From Candidatus Anaeroferrophillus wilburensis (GTDB lineage Bacteria; Desulfobacterota; Anaeroferrophillalia; Anaeroferrophillales; Anaeroferrophillaceae): a DNA stretch of 64,000 bases. Location: positions 42,237 to 106,236 of the forward strand of contig JAFGSY010000035.1 of NCBI GenBank assembly GCA_016934315.1, read 5' to 3'. Shown one piece after another: positions 53,223 through 62,342 of the stretch (positions within the stretch are counted from its first letter, which is position 1; each line of letters starts with the position of its first letter). Below the pieces are notes generated by a model, which had not been told where the DNA came from, made no database searches, and worked only from the letters and a program-made list of their open reading frames with translations. The translations under genes were made by a program, and so were the position numbers.

Positions 53223-55487
53223 ATGACAAAATCACTCTTAATAGTCGAGTCGCCGGCAAAGGCCCGGACGATCAAAAAGTACCTTGGCAAAAATTTTGAT
53301 GTCAAGGCCTCGGTGGGTCATGTAAAAGATCTGCCGAAAAAGGAGCTGGGAATTGAGATCACCAAGGAAGGCGGGTTTGTGCCCTCCTATGTGACCATTC
53401 GCGGCAAGGGAAAAATTATCAGTGAACTGAAAAAAGCTGCCAAAACTGCCGAGGCCGTTTATCTGGCTCCCGACCCGGACCGCGAAGGGGAGGCCATTGC
53501 CTGGCATATCGCCCATGAACTGGGCCGCGGGGAGGGAGTTTACCGGGTTCTTTTTCATGAAATTACCCCCCAGGCGATTGCCGAAGCGCTGAAAAATCCG
53601 CTGGCGATTGATGAGGATAAAGTGAATGCCCAGCAGTCGAGGCGGATTCTCGACCGTCTGGTGGGCTATAAAATCAGCCCCCTGCTCTGGAAAACAGTTC
53701 GCCGGGGCTTAAGCGCCGGGCGGGTACAGTCAGTGGCGGTTCGCCTGGTGTGTGATCGTGAAGCCGAAATTCAAACGTTTAAACCGCAGGAATACTGGCA
53801 TATTGAGGCCAATCTTGAAGGCCGGCAACCACCTCCCTTTGCCGCGCGGCTCCATGCTGTCGACGGCAAAAAAGCTGTCGTTGGCAATCAGCAGGAGGCG
53901 GAAACGATCGTTCAGCAGCTTACTTCGGTACCCTTTCTGGTTGCAAAATGTGAGCAGAAAAAGCGCCGGCGCAATCCGCTGCCTCCCTTTATTACCAGTA
54001 AACTGCAGCAGGAAGCGGCCCGCAAGCTCAATTTCAGTGCTAAAAAAACGATGATGGTTGCCCAGCAGCTCTATGAAGGGGTAGATCTGGGGGATGCCGG
54101 ACCCACCGGTCTGATCACCTATATGCGTACTGATTCGGTGCGGGTGTCAGATATGGCGTTGCAGGACTGTCGGGCCTATATTAAAAACCGTTTTGGTGAT
54201 GACTATCTTCCTGCCCGGGCAGTACATTTCAAAAATAAAAATGCCGCCCAGGATGCCCATGAAGCCATCCGTCCCACATCCATGGAGCATGACCCTGAGC
54301 GGATAGCTCCATTCCTCTCTGCCGAACAGCTTAAGCTGTACCGACTCATCTGGAACCGCTTTGCGGCCAGCCAGATGGCGCCGGCCCAGTATTTTCAGAC
54401 GATAGCCGATATTCAGGCCGGTGAACGATTTTTGTTCCGGGCGGTGGGCCGGCGACAGATTTTTGACGGATTTCTGGCTCTCTATGAAGAGGGGACGGAT
54501 AATGGTAACGTCAGTGAACAGGATACCGAGCTGCCGCCATTGGCTGAAGGCGATCAGCTCAACCTGGAAAAACTGGTCCCGTCGCAGCATTTCACCCAGC
54601 CGCCGCCCCGATTTACTGAGAGTACGCTGGTGAAGGAGCTGGAAGAGCAGGGTATCGGCCGGCCTTCCACCTATGCCACTATTTTGTCAACGATTCAGGA
54701 TCGTGACTATGTGGAATTGAAAGAGAAAAAGTTCTACCCGACCGATTTGGGTGAGTTGGTAACCCAGCTGTTGAAAAAAAGTTTTCCTGATATCCTTGAT
54801 GTCAGTTTCACCGCTCAGCTCGAGGGTAAACTGGATCTGGTGGGTGAAGGGAAACAGGACTGGCAACAGCTGCTGGACGATTTTTATCAGCCATTCAATG
54901 AGAAACTGGTGGCGGCAGTGGCAACCATGAAGGAAGTGAAACAGCAGGAGCAGACAACGGATGAGGTCTGTGAAAAATGCGGCGCCCAGATGGTCATCAA
55001 GTGGGGACGCAACGGCAAATTTCTTGCCTGCCCCAACTATCCCGAATGTAAAAATACCAGAAACCTTGAGCAGAAAGAAGGACCGGAGGTTCCCCCGGCA
55101 ACCAAGGAAGAGCTGGATCAGCTGGGCAACTGCCCTGAATGTGAGCAGCCACTGACTATCAAAAGTGGTCGTTTTGGCCGGTTTATCGCCTGTTCTCGTT
55201 ATCCGGAATGCAAGTACACCCGTTCCATCGGTACCGGCATCCATTGCCCGCAGGACGGTTGTGATGGCGAAATTGTTGAAAAACGGTCGCGCAAGGGAAA
55301 AATATTTTACTCCTGTTCCCGTTACCCTGACTGCACCTATGCCCTCTGGAATAAGCCATATCCGTTGACTTGTCCCCAATGCGGCCATCCTTTTCTGGTG
55401 GAGAAAACGTCCAAATCCCGGGGGCATTTCCTGCAATGTCCCGAGAAAGAGTGTTCCTATTCCGCTGATCTGCCGGATAAAGGGTAG
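53223..55487 (+). CDS. topA: DNA topoisomerase I
   Basis: A type IA topoisomerase that relaxes negative supercoils. The 754-residue protein has the TOPRIM domain (SLLIVESPAKARTIKKYLG, LAPDPDREGEAIAWHI) and the active-site Tyr300 in TGLITYMRTDSVRVSD. The core ends with GIGRPSTYATILSTIQDR. Four C-terminal zinc ribbons follow, beginning CEKCGAQM, CPECEQPL, CPQDGCDGE and CPQCGHPF. ATG 53223 is chosen because the protein then starts at the conserved block; a longer frame from 53181 adds unrelated residues. It closes dprA-smg-topA. Confidence 0.97.
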   Translation: MTKSLLIVESPAKARTIKKYLGKNFDVKASVGHVKDLPKKELGIEITKEGGFVPSYVTIRGKGKIISELKKAAKTAEAVYLAPDPDREGEAIAWHIAHELGRGEGVYRVLFHEITPQAIAEALKNPLAIDEDKVNAQQSRRILDRLVGYKISPLLWKTVRRGLSAGRVQSVAVRLVCDREAEIQTFKPQEYWHIEANLEGRQPPPFAARLHAVDGKKAVVGNQQEAETIVQQLTSVPFLVAKCEQKKRRRNPLPPFITSKLQQEAARKLNFSAKKTMMVAQQLYEGVDLGDAGPTGLITYMRTDSVRVSDMALQDCRAYIKNRFGDDYLPARAVHFKNKNAAQDAHEAIRPTSMEHDPERIAPFLSAEQLKLYRLIWNRFAASQMAPAQYFQTIADIQAGERFLFRAVGRRQIFDGFLALYEEGTDNGNVSEQDTELPPLAEGDQLNLEKLVPSQHFTQPPPRFTESTLVKELEEQGIGRPSTYATILSTIQDRDYVELKEKKFYPTDLGELVTQLLKKSFPDILDVSFTAQLEGKLDLVGEGKQDWQQLLDDFYQPFNEKLVAAVATMKEVKQQEQTTDEVCEKCGAQMVIKWGRNGKFLACPNYPECKNTRNLEQKEGPEVPPATKEELDQLGNCPECEQPLTIKSGRFGRFIACSRYPECKYTRSIGTGIHCPQDGCDGEIVEKRSRKGKIFYSCSRYPDCTYALWNKPYPLTCPQCGHPFLVEKTSKSRGHFLQCPEKECSYSADLPDKG

Positions 55488-55577
55488 GTCTTTGCGGGCG
55501 ATAGTTGACAACCCATGTCCCTCCTTTTATACTTTTTACCAAGGTGCGTCGTCATCTAACCGGTGAAGGAGGGGATA

Positions 55578-56090
55578 ATGAAGAATCGAACTGTCAACGA
55601 GGTGTACCGGAAAGATCTGCATTTCAAACGCTCTGATCCCTATCTGGGTGACAAGCAGTTTCCTGAGCCGACTGTTTGTTCCCAATGTGGCATTGTTTAC
55701 GTGAAAGGAATGTGGTGGGATGATTTTGACCGGCAGCAGCTGCCCACGGGCAAAGAGCTGCATGAAGTGGTCTGTCCCGCCTGCCGCCGGATAATGGATA
55801 AAAATCCGGCCGGCTACCTCTACCTCGCCGACTCTGAATTTTTGCGACGCCACGCAGGAGAAATTGAGCAGCTGCTTGTCAATAAGGCTGATCAGGCAAA
55901 AACCGAACATCCCCTGCAGCGGATTATGACCTGGGAAAAAGAACCGCCCCAATGGGAGATCACCACCACCAGCGATCATCTGGCGGTGCGTTTGGGCAAG
56001 GCTTTGAACAGCGCCTTCAAGGGCAATCTCGAAGTCAAGTTTTCTGAGGGGTTGAAACTTACCCGGGTCTACTGGGAACGTCAGACATAA
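55578..56090 (+). CDS. BCAM0308-like zinc-ribbon protein
   Basis: A 170-residue protein with an N-terminal Zn ribbon (CSQCGIVYVKGMW and, near residue 68, CPACRRIMD) and the block PAGYLYLADSEFLRRHAGEI. Then come HPLQRIM and ITTTSDHLAVRLGKAL, resembling the BCAM0308/NMD3-like family of small bacterial proteins. The function is unknown; a role in nucleic-acid or ribosome binding is suggested only by the zinc ribbon. GAAGGAGGGG ends a few bases before ATG 55578; an in-frame GTG at 55563 is less likely. It is monocistronic, upstream of tRNA-Arg. Confidence 0.8.
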   Translation: MKNRTVNEVYRKDLHFKRSDPYLGDKQFPEPTVCSQCGIVYVKGMWWDDFDRQQLPTGKELHEVVCPACRRIMDKNPAGYLYLADSEFLRRHAGEIEQLLVNKADQAKTEHPLQRIMTWEKEPPQWEITTTSDHLAVRLGKALNSAFKGNLEVKFSEGLKLTRVYWERQT

Positions 56091-56188
56091 AAGCATTGCC
56101 GGGGAGCAAGGTGCTCGTTCCATAATTGACAAATCCGAGCCGATAGTATACTTTCGGCTCGTTGTTTTTTCCCATCAGCAAATGCCAG

Positions 56189-56265
<77 letters not shown>

Positions 56266-56277
56266 AATTATCTAGTT

Positions 56278-56320
56278 AAATTAGGCTGTTAACTGATATC
56301 AGTTAACAGCCTAATTTTTT
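56278..56320 (+). terminator. Intrinsic terminator after tRNA-Arg
   Basis: A perfect 34-base palindrome at 56281-56314 (TTAGGCTGTTAACTGAT and its complement) is followed by six T. No separate loop is present; the inner bases must open to form one. Confidence 0.85.
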
Positions 56321-56373
56321 GTTGATTGACTATCCCCCCGTTTCTGAATTTATGACTCAAAAACAGGAATGAA

Positions 56374-56669
56374 TTATGCTACTGGTTGAAAAGTTGAAAG
56401 CATGGCGGAGGGAGCCAGAAGGGCGACCGGAGCCATGCTTAAACTGCCCGACGTAATTGAAAAGTGAGCATCTCGGACAAAGTAGGCAATCGCTCCAGCA
56501 ATCACCACCGCAAAGAATGCATTGACCTGAAGGCAAATGACGTGGGGGTGAGTGATGGCGGCATCCGCTCAGCCGACTGGAACTCCACCAAGCTGCCCAG
56601 TGAGTCGCCGGCCAGCTGGCCGAGTAGGCAGCCCTGGGCTCTTAAAATTTTGGCGTTATCCAGGTCCAT
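56374..56669 (-). pseudogene. ADP-ribosylglycohydrolase remnant, internally deleted and frameshifted
   Basis: From ATG 56669 the minus strand reads MDLDNAKILRAQGCLLGQLA then GDSLGSLVEFQSAER, the N-terminal signature of ADP-ribosylglycohydrolases (DraG-like, removing ADP-ribose from proteins). Immediately after, in another frame, AITHPHVICLQVNAFFAVVI appears, a block that normally lies well over 100 residues further on. That frame runs to a TAA at 56374-56376. So a large internal deletion joined two distant parts out of frame and the C-terminal half is lost. The catalytic Asp pairs normally found in the missing middle and end are absent, so the product cannot be active. Confidence 0.72.
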
Positions 56670-56841
56670 TTTATATGGTTCTGGTAAGGTTGACAATGAA
56701 CGGCCGAAGAGTATTGATGATGTGGTTAATGGTGTTGTGAAAATAGGCTATTGCTTCCGGCTGGCCTTCTGGGCAGGTAAGTGCCTGTATCCGCGATGAA
56801 TGCTGTAACCCGGGAATCCTTAAAATGACACCCCTCTCCTG

Positions 56842-57010
56842 CCGGCAAAGATAGCTTTTTTACGGGAATTTGAGAAAAAGTTCGGTGAACAAAAAGTGGA
56901 TTTGATTGTGCAGGCACCAGGCTCCGGGCAGAAAAAGATCTACACCATTGCTAAAGCTGAGGGGGTAAAGCTCACAGCTGCTCGGCCAGGGCTGCCAACG
57001 TCACCTGCCA
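56842..57010 (+). pseudogene. Probable C-terminal fragment of an MNT-type nucleotidyltransferase
   Basis: A plus-strand frame reads KIAFLREFEKKFGEQKVDLI, then VQAPGSGQKKIYTIAKAEGV and KL. This resembles the tail of small MNT-domain nucleotidyltransferases (often antitoxins), where an FGEQ(K/R)-V/I-D-L block is followed by an A-x-x-x-G-V-x-L end. The N-terminal GSxxxG-D-x-D catalytic part is missing and the frame then runs on into the antisense of the next gene. The match rests on memory of the family, not a search. Confidence 0.4.
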
Positions 57011-57715
57011 CTCGCGCTGACAGGCAAGCAGCAGGTCAAACTGCTCCCTGGGCAGCTCCATGAAATCCTCCGGCATGGCACAGACATCCCGACTGAAGGT
57101 CATGATGATCCGGTCACGGCGACCGGGATAAAGGTATGATGTACAGGCGAAGATCAGCCGGCCGCTGACCTCCTGGTAGTAAAACTGGCTGGCGGCCTTT
57201 TTCTCCCGGCAGCGATCAAACAACACCGCGTCCGGCCCCAGGGGCGGCAGGATCTTCAAAAAACGGGAGGGAGAGTGGAGCTGAAAAATCAGCGATAGGT
57301 AGGTCTGGCCAGCCAGCAACAGGGCCGAGGTGTCGGACTGCTGAAGGACTTGATATGCCCCCGCCAGGGTCATTGACAGACGGTCAGCCGCAAAGGTCAC
57401 ACCCGCCAGCGTCTGCCGCAGCTGCACCGCCGCAAAAACAACAGGTTCAGACCGGGTGCCAACCGGCTGCCAGCCCTGGGCACTGAGACAGTTGCTGTAG
57501 ACCCGGCTGTAGACCTCGGCAATATGCTGCGGGGTCAGCGAGGCATCCCGGGCTTTGGCCAGGGCAATCTCCTGGCACATGGCATCATCCAGCCGAAAAT
57601 CGCAAAGCCGCTTGTGGGGATGGTACCACTGCTGCCCCGATTGGCAGCCACCGACAGTGAACACTAAAGAAACCAGGATAAACAGCCGAATAGCATGTAC
57701 CAACAACACTCGCAT
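56972..57715 (-). CDS. Putative lipoprotein of unknown function
   Basis: A 247-residue protein with an N-terminal hydrophobic segment ending in the lipobox VGGC (Cys about residue 24), so probably a lipoprotein. The mature part has several Cys (KRLCDFRLDDAMCQEI, YSNCLSAQGW, FACTSYL) and DDAMCQEIALAKAR followed by GWQPV, a pattern seen in small envelope lipoproteins. No family was recognised. It is divergent from the small exported gene at 57907 and lies at the edge of the polysaccharide locus, so an envelope role is likely. Confidence 0.72.
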   Translation of the reverse strand: MRVLLVHAIRLFILVSLVFTVGGCQSGQQWYHPHKRLCDFRLDDAMCQEIALAKARDASLTPQHIAEVYSRVYSNCLSAQGWQPVGTRSEPVVFAAVQLRQTLAGVTFAADRLSMTLAGAYQVLQQSDTSALLLAGQTYLSLIFQLHSPSRFLKILPPLGPDAVLFDRCREKKAASQFYYQEVSGRLIFACTSYLYPGRRDRIIMTFSRDVCAMPEDFMELPREQFDLLLACQREWQVTLAALAEQL

Positions 57716-57906
57716 GATTAGAGTTCTTTACTATTTTGTTGCTGACATTGTTTTAGAAAGGGTATAGCCATATTTGCATTATACGACTATTTTAACCTCC
57801 CTGTCACGCCGAATCTGCAGGTTATGGGGGAGGGGTTTTTAAGTTGATGTTTTGAAGCACATCCTGATAACATCATATCCTGACATACTGCAGAAAGGAG
57901 TACAGC

Positions 57907-58215
57907 ATGAAACTGATGAACTGTTTACTTGCGGGTCTTCTGGTCGCCGCTCTCTGTGCCTCACCGGTCTTTGCCGCCGAAAACCAACAGGTTGCCGCTG
58001 CCGATAAAGCTGCGGGAAGCCAGGTGGCAGCAAACGTACCAACACCCGGCACCATAGCAACGGCAAATACCGAAGCTGCTGCCGGTACCGGCATCTCCAC
58101 CACGGCGGTGGTGACCACCCTGGCCGTAACCGCGGCCGTCATCGGCGGTGCCGCGGCCCTGGGTTCCGACGGCGGCGGCAGCAGTACCACCACAGCGCAC
58201 GGTCACGGACATTGA
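57907..58215 (+). CDS. Small exported Ala/Gly-rich protein with His-rich tail
   Basis: A 102-residue protein with signal peptide MKLMNCLLAGLLVAALCASP (cleavage likely after VFA), an Ala/Thr-rich stretch, a hydrophobic segment TTAVVTTLAVTAAVIGGAAAL that could span a membrane, a GSDGGGSS linker and the tail TTTAHGHGH. It has no recognised family. Similar short Gly/Ala-rich exported proteins occur next to exopolysaccharide export genes (inference from general experience). AAAGGAG lies about 8 bases before ATG 57907. A terminator follows, so it may be transcribed apart from the export genes or control read-through into them. Confidence 0.7.
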   Translation: MKLMNCLLAGLLVAALCASPVFAAENQQVAAADKAAGSQVAANVPTPGTIATANTEAAAGTGISTTAVVTTLAVTAAVIGGAAALGSDGGGSSTTTAHGHGH

Positions 58216-58301
58216 TTTTCCTTGGTTGGCGGTGGCAAAGGCTGCTGCGGTTGAACGGGACAACTATATAAGCCCGTTGCAGAACTCTACCCAGCGGGTT
58301 G

Positions 58302-58333
58302 CTTTCTTTGAGAATGCAACCCGCTGTTTTATT
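58302..58333 (+). terminator. Intrinsic terminator/attenuator before the SLBB gene
   Basis: CAGCGGGTTGC and GCAACCCGCTG form a perfect 11-bp stem with a 9-base loop, followed by TTTTATTT. It ends 17 bases before the SLBB gene's ATG. Confidence 0.85.
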
Positions 58334-58350
58334 TCAGGACTTAAAAAGCC

Positions 58351-59967
58351 ATGAAAAGATTGTTCCGTCTGCTTGCTTTTTTGACCTTTTTTCTTTCCCT
58401 TGGCCTCGGCGCCTTTGCCGCCGACCTTGATCCGCAGGCGCTGCAGCAGCTGCAGGCCCTGCCGGCCGATGTCCAGGCAAAAATCATCCAGGAATACCAG
58501 AAGGGCTCCGTAAGCCCCAATCCGGTCAGCGAAAAGATTGTCACCCAGACGGTAAAAACCCCCGCTGCTCCGGCTTATACCGCGCCGCCGGCCGCCGACC
58601 GGCCGGAAAAGGTTGACCTGCCTGCCGGCCTCTCACTGTTGGAGCGCCAGTTTCGCGGCCGCTACCAGTCCTCGCTGGCGGCCCAGCTTGACCAGTTCGG
58701 CTACAATCTATTCAGCGCCGCCAGTTCCCGGGTGGCCCAGAAGGTGGTTCCCAACGACAACTACCTGATCACCCCCGGCGACCAGATCCGCATCCGCCTG
58801 TGGGGCACCACCGAGGACACCCAGTATATCTCCCCGGTCGATGCCGACGGCACCATCAACGTGCCGAAAATCGGCGTGGTGGCGGTGGCCGGCGAACGCC
58901 TCGGACAGCTCAACACGGTCATCGGCCGCGAGGTGCAGAAATACACCCAGGGGGTCAACGTCAGCGTCACCCTGGAAACCCTCCACAGCGTCGAAGTCTA
59001 CGTCGTCGGTGAGGTCGGCAGCCCCGGCCTCCATGTTGTCCCGGCCTTTTCGACCCTGTTCAAAGGCCTGCAGGCCGCCGGCGGCGTCAAGAAATCCGGC
59101 ACTCTGCGGCGCATCACCCTCTACCGCAACGGCCAGGCGAACACCTGGCTTGATCTCTATGACCTGATTCTCAAGGGCAATCGCCAAGCCGACCAAATCC
59201 TCCAGGACGGCGATGTCATCTTCGTGCCCCGCATCGGCCGAACCGCCGCCCTTGCCGGCGCTGTCTACCAGGCGGGAATTTTCGAACTCCAGGAGGAAAA
59301 AACGGTTGAACAGCTGCTGGCCCTCGGCGGCGGCCTGCTGACCAACGCCTATTCCCAGGCCCTGTACGTCAAATACTACGATGCCGCCAATGTTTTCCAG
59401 GTGGAAGATATCCGCCCCGGCAACCAGGACGCCCTCCGCCGGGCCATGCCGGCCGGCGGCCTGCTGGAAGTGCCCTTCATTCCCGAAGACCGGCCCGACA
59501 CCGTCCGCCTCATGGGCCATGTCAAAGTCGGCCAGACCTTCAACTATGCCAGCGGCCTGACCCTCAAGGATATCCTGCACTCGATAGACGAACTCAAACC
59601 GGAAGCTTTTCTCGACCACGCCCTGCTGCACCGCTACAATCCGGCCACCACCCGCTACGAAGTGCAGAAGTTTCCCCTGGGCGATTTTTTTGCCGGCACC
59701 TACCAGCTGCCGTTGCAGCCCTACGACACGATCGAGATTCTTTCCCGCGCTGACCTGGGCATCAAGGAAAACGTCTCCGTTTCCGGGGCCGTCTGGCGGC
59801 CGGGGACCTATGGCTTCCACCCCGGCCTGACGGTGGCCGACCTGCTGGTGCTGGCCGGCGCGGCGTCAAGGATCACGAGTATATCGACGGCAACGCCTAC
59901 CTGTACCGCTACGATCAGGCAACCCTGCGCTACTCGATTGAGAAGCTTGATCTGCAAACAGCCTTGA
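58351..59967 (+). CDS. SLBB-domain polysaccharide export protein, 5' part of a frameshifted gene
   Basis: A Wza-like protein with signal peptide LLAFLTFFLSLGLGAFAA, a polysaccharide-export domain (NYLITPGDQIRIRLWGTTED, near residue 140) and several SLBB repeats (VEVYVVGEVGSPGLHVVPAF, VSVSGAVWRPGTYGFHPGL). It would form part of the outer-membrane export channel. Up to about base 59858 the frame is normal (LTVADLLVLAG). After it the reading becomes unlike the family, and the proper continuation GVKDHEYIDGNAYLYRYDQ is found one frame over. A one-base loss near 59857-59862 explains this. The last 36 codons are therefore out of frame. Confidence 0.85.
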   Translation: MKRLFRLLAFLTFFLSLGLGAFAADLDPQALQQLQALPADVQAKIIQEYQKGSVSPNPVSEKIVTQTVKTPAAPAYTAPPAADRPEKVDLPAGLSLLERQFRGRYQSSLAAQLDQFGYNLFSAASSRVAQKVVPNDNYLITPGDQIRIRLWGTTEDTQYISPVDADGTINVPKIGVVAVAGERLGQLNTVIGREVQKYTQGVNVSVTLETLHSVEVYVVGEVGSPGLHVVPAFSTLFKGLQAAGGVKKSGTLRRITLYRNGQANTWLDLYDLILKGNRQADQILQDGDVIFVPRIGRTAALAGAVYQAGIFELQEEKTVEQLLALGGGLLTNAYSQALYVKYYDAANVFQVEDIRPGNQDALRRAMPAGGLLEVPFIPEDRPDTVRLMGHVKVGQTFNYASGLTLKDILHSIDELKPEAFLDHALLHRYNPATTRYEVQKFPLGDFFAGTYQLPLQPYDTIEILSRADLGIKENVSVSGAVWRPGTYGFHPGLTVADLLVLAGAASRITSISTATPTCTATIRQPCATRLRSLICKQP

Positions 59968-61061
59968 GCGACGCCACCCCGGTGGAGCTCAAAGCCTTCG
60001 ACCGCGTCACCCTGCTGTCGCGCACCGACTACAACTTCGACGAACCGGTCCATATCGCCGGAGCGGTGCGCAAGGCGGGCGAGTTTGTCTGGCATCCGGC
60101 CCTCACCGTCAAAAATCTGGTGGATCTGGCCGGCGGCCCCACCATCGGCGCCCGTACCGACCGGGTGGAGATTTCCCGAATCCTCATCAAAGAGGGGATT
60201 TCCGACATCAGCCACCTGACCGTCGATCTTGCCGATCAGCAAAACTTCATCCTCCAGCCCTATGACTACGTCCTCGTCCCCCGGGTCAAGGATGCCACCC
60301 GGGTGGCCACCGTGACCCTCAGCGGTGAAGTCCGCTATCCGGGGACCTACAGCATTGCCGACGGCGAATATCTCTCCGATGTCATCCGTCGGGCCGGCGG
60401 TTTCACCGACAACGCTTATTTCTACGGCGCGTCCTTCACCTCCCTCCAGGCCCAGAAAGTCCAGCAGCAGAGCATCGACAAGATGGTCCAAACCCTGGAG
60501 CTGACCGCCCAGCGCAATATTGCCAAGATGGAACAGCTGGCGGCTGCCGAAGATTCCGCCGCCGAGGCGCAAGTCAGCCAGATTACCGCGCAAAAACTGA
60601 TCAAGGAGCTGGCGGCTGTCAAGGCCAGCGGCCGGATCAGCATGCGCCTGGCACCGCTCAGCGAACTGACCGGTTCGGTATTTGACGTCGAGCTGCAGGA
60701 AGGCGACCACCTGCACATTCCACCGAAACCGGCCTTTGTCTCGGTTGTCGGCAGCGTCTATTCCCCCAACTCCTATCTTTTCCAGCCGGGGTTGACCGTG
60801 GCTGACTATCTGGAACTGAGCGGCGGCCCCACCAAGGATGCCGATGAAGACTATATTTATGTCCAGCGGGCCAACGGGGAAGTGCTGTCGGCCAAACAGT
60901 CGGGCATGTTCAGCCGCTTTTACAGCCAGGAGCTGATGCCCGGCGATGCGGTGGTGGTCCTCGAAGACCTGGAACGGCTGCCGGTCATGCGCGTCTTCAA
61001 AGACGTGACGGAGATTGTCTTTCGCATCGTCACCACGGCCGGGATTTTCTTTGCCATCTAG
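59964..61061 (+). CDS. SLBB-domain polysaccharide export protein, 3' part of the frameshifted gene
   Basis: The continuation of the preceding gene in the next frame. The matching sequence starts upstream, at about 59862 (GVKDHEYIDG), so the TTG at 59964 is only the first possible start codon. Three more SLBB units are visible: VHIAGAVRKAGEFVWHPALT, VTLSGEVRYPGTYSIADGEY and VSVVGSVYSPNSYLFQPGLT. The protein ends in a hydrophobic segment IVTTAGIFFAI. Joined to the 5' part, the total would be about 900 residues. The YjbH-like gene starts 3 bases after its stop. Confidence 0.8.
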   Translation: MSDATPVELKAFDRVTLLSRTDYNFDEPVHIAGAVRKAGEFVWHPALTVKNLVDLAGGPTIGARTDRVEISRILIKEGISDISHLTVDLADQQNFILQPYDYVLVPRVKDATRVATVTLSGEVRYPGTYSIADGEYLSDVIRRAGGFTDNAYFYGASFTSLQAQKVQQQSIDKMVQTLELTAQRNIAKMEQLAAAEDSAAEAQVSQITAQKLIKELAAVKASGRISMRLAPLSELTGSVFDVELQEGDHLHIPPKPAFVSVVGSVYSPNSYLFQPGLTVADYLELSGGPTKDADEDYIYVQRANGEVLSAKQSGMFSRFYSQELMPGDAVVVLEDLERLPVMRVFKDVTEIVFRIVTTAGIFFAI

Positions 61062-61064
61062 CGT

Positions 61065-62315
61065 ATGGGACAGGGTATGAAATGCTGCGGCCTGCCGGCT
61101 GCCGTCCGCCTGGCAGGGAGTGTGCTGGTTCTGCTGTTTGGCATGGCCGCACCGCTGGCGGCGGCCGCGCTGCCGTCCCTGCAGTCGTACACCGGTCTTT
61201 GGAATATGCCCAACGCCCGCATCCTGCCGGACTGGCATCTGCGCCTGGGCTACGGCCATGCCGACCCCTACCGCTACTACGGCGGCGCCATGGGGCTCTT
61301 CGACCGGTTCGAGGTCTGCGGCCAGTTTACCGAGATCAGCACGATCACCGCTTTTGCTGATTACGACTACGGCAACTACAAGGACCGGGCGGCAGGCCTG
61401 CGCTGGGTTTTGTACAAGGAAGATGAGGTCTTGCCGCAGATCGCGGTGGGGGCCTTCGATGCCACCGGAACATCGCTCTTTGCCCAGCGCTATATCGTCG
61501 CCAGCAAGCAGCTCGGCAAATGGGATCTGACCCTCGGCCTGGGGCAGGGGGTGCTGGCCGGTGAATACCTGGCCACCGGCGGCAGTCTCGATGTCGGCGT
61601 CAGCCAGGACAAGGCGCTGGATTTTCTCCTTTCCAGTCCTTTCCGCCGCACCAGGATGTTCGGCGGGATCGAATACCAGTTTGCGCCCACATGGACGCTG
61701 AGCGCCGAGTATTCGCCCATCAGGCGGGAAAAGCTCTTTGGCTACCGGGACCACCATGGCCTGGAAATTTATGATGACGACGACCGCTGGCCGGTCAATA
61801 TGGGCATCAAGTATCACGGGGAAAATCTCCAGGGCGGTCTGGCCCTGCTGCGTGGCGACACCCTGGCGGGGACGCTGGAGTTCGCCACACCGCTGGAGCT
61901 CAACTCCCTGCTGGGCTGGAAGCGGACCGAACCCTTCGAGCCGGGCGCCAGCCTGCGCTATCGGGCCGCCCGGGCCGACAACGACGAACTGGCCCAATTG
62001 GCGGCCGCCCAGCTAAGCCGCCAGGGGTTTGCCGACCTTAGGGTCCAATGTGCCGACGACGCCATCTGGGTGGAGTTCGTCAACAGCCGCCACCTGGAGA
62101 TTCCGCGGGCCTTCGGCCACCTGGCCGACACCCTGCAGGCCTTTTTGCCGGAACGCGTTGCAACCTTTTACCTCAACCAGCGCCACAACGAGCAGATCGT
62201 CCAGTCGTTGTGCCTGCCGCGGGCCAGCTTCCAGGCCTTCATGGAGCAGCGCCTGGATGATGAAGGCCTGAACACCTTTGCTGACCTGACCCTCTACGGG
62301 GCGGAGCATCGGTAG
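61065..62315 (+). CDS. YjbH-like exopolysaccharide protein, 5' part (in-frame TAG)
   Basis: A signal peptide (LAGSVLVLLFGMAAPLAAAA) and then SLQSYTGLWNMPNARILPDW, the YjbH-type outer-membrane beta-barrel start, with LRLGYGHADPYRYYGGAMGL and GLEYQ-type strands. It stops at TAG 62313-62315 after LTLYGAEHR. Reading on in the same frame gives EFDRKNPGKVQVGGDSRFYY, so the two parts together make a YjbH-like protein of about 720 residues, close to the family's usual 700. The protein would work with the SLBB channel in export or outer-membrane passage. It follows the SLBB gene with 3 bases between. Confidence 0.8.
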   Translation: MGQGMKCCGLPAAVRLAGSVLVLLFGMAAPLAAAALPSLQSYTGLWNMPNARILPDWHLRLGYGHADPYRYYGGAMGLFDRFEVCGQFTEISTITAFADYDYGNYKDRAAGLRWVLYKEDEVLPQIAVGAFDATGTSLFAQRYIVASKQLGKWDLTLGLGQGVLAGEYLATGGSLDVGVSQDKALDFLLSSPFRRTRMFGGIEYQFAPTWTLSAEYSPIRREKLFGYRDHHGLEIYDDDDRWPVNMGIKYHGENLQGGLALLRGDTLAGTLEFATPLELNSLLGWKRTEPFEPGASLRYRAARADNDELAQLAAAQLSRQGFADLRVQCADDAIWVEFVNSRHLEIPRAFGHLADTLQAFLPERVATFYLNQRHNEQIVQSLCLPRASFQAFMEQRLDDEGLNTFADLTLYGAEHR

Positions 62316-62342
62316 GAATTTGACCGGAAAAACCCGGGGAAG

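Noticed and set aside
59808..61997. 729-codon minus-strand frame
   Set aside because: Antisense to the SLBB and YjbH-like genes; long because third positions there are mostly G or C, so stops are rare on the other strand.
62313..62315. TAG as a possible pyrrolysine codon
   Set aside because: TAG ends ordinary genes here (hrcA, acsV), YjbH-like proteins are not known pyrrolysine proteins, and the neighbouring gene is also broken.
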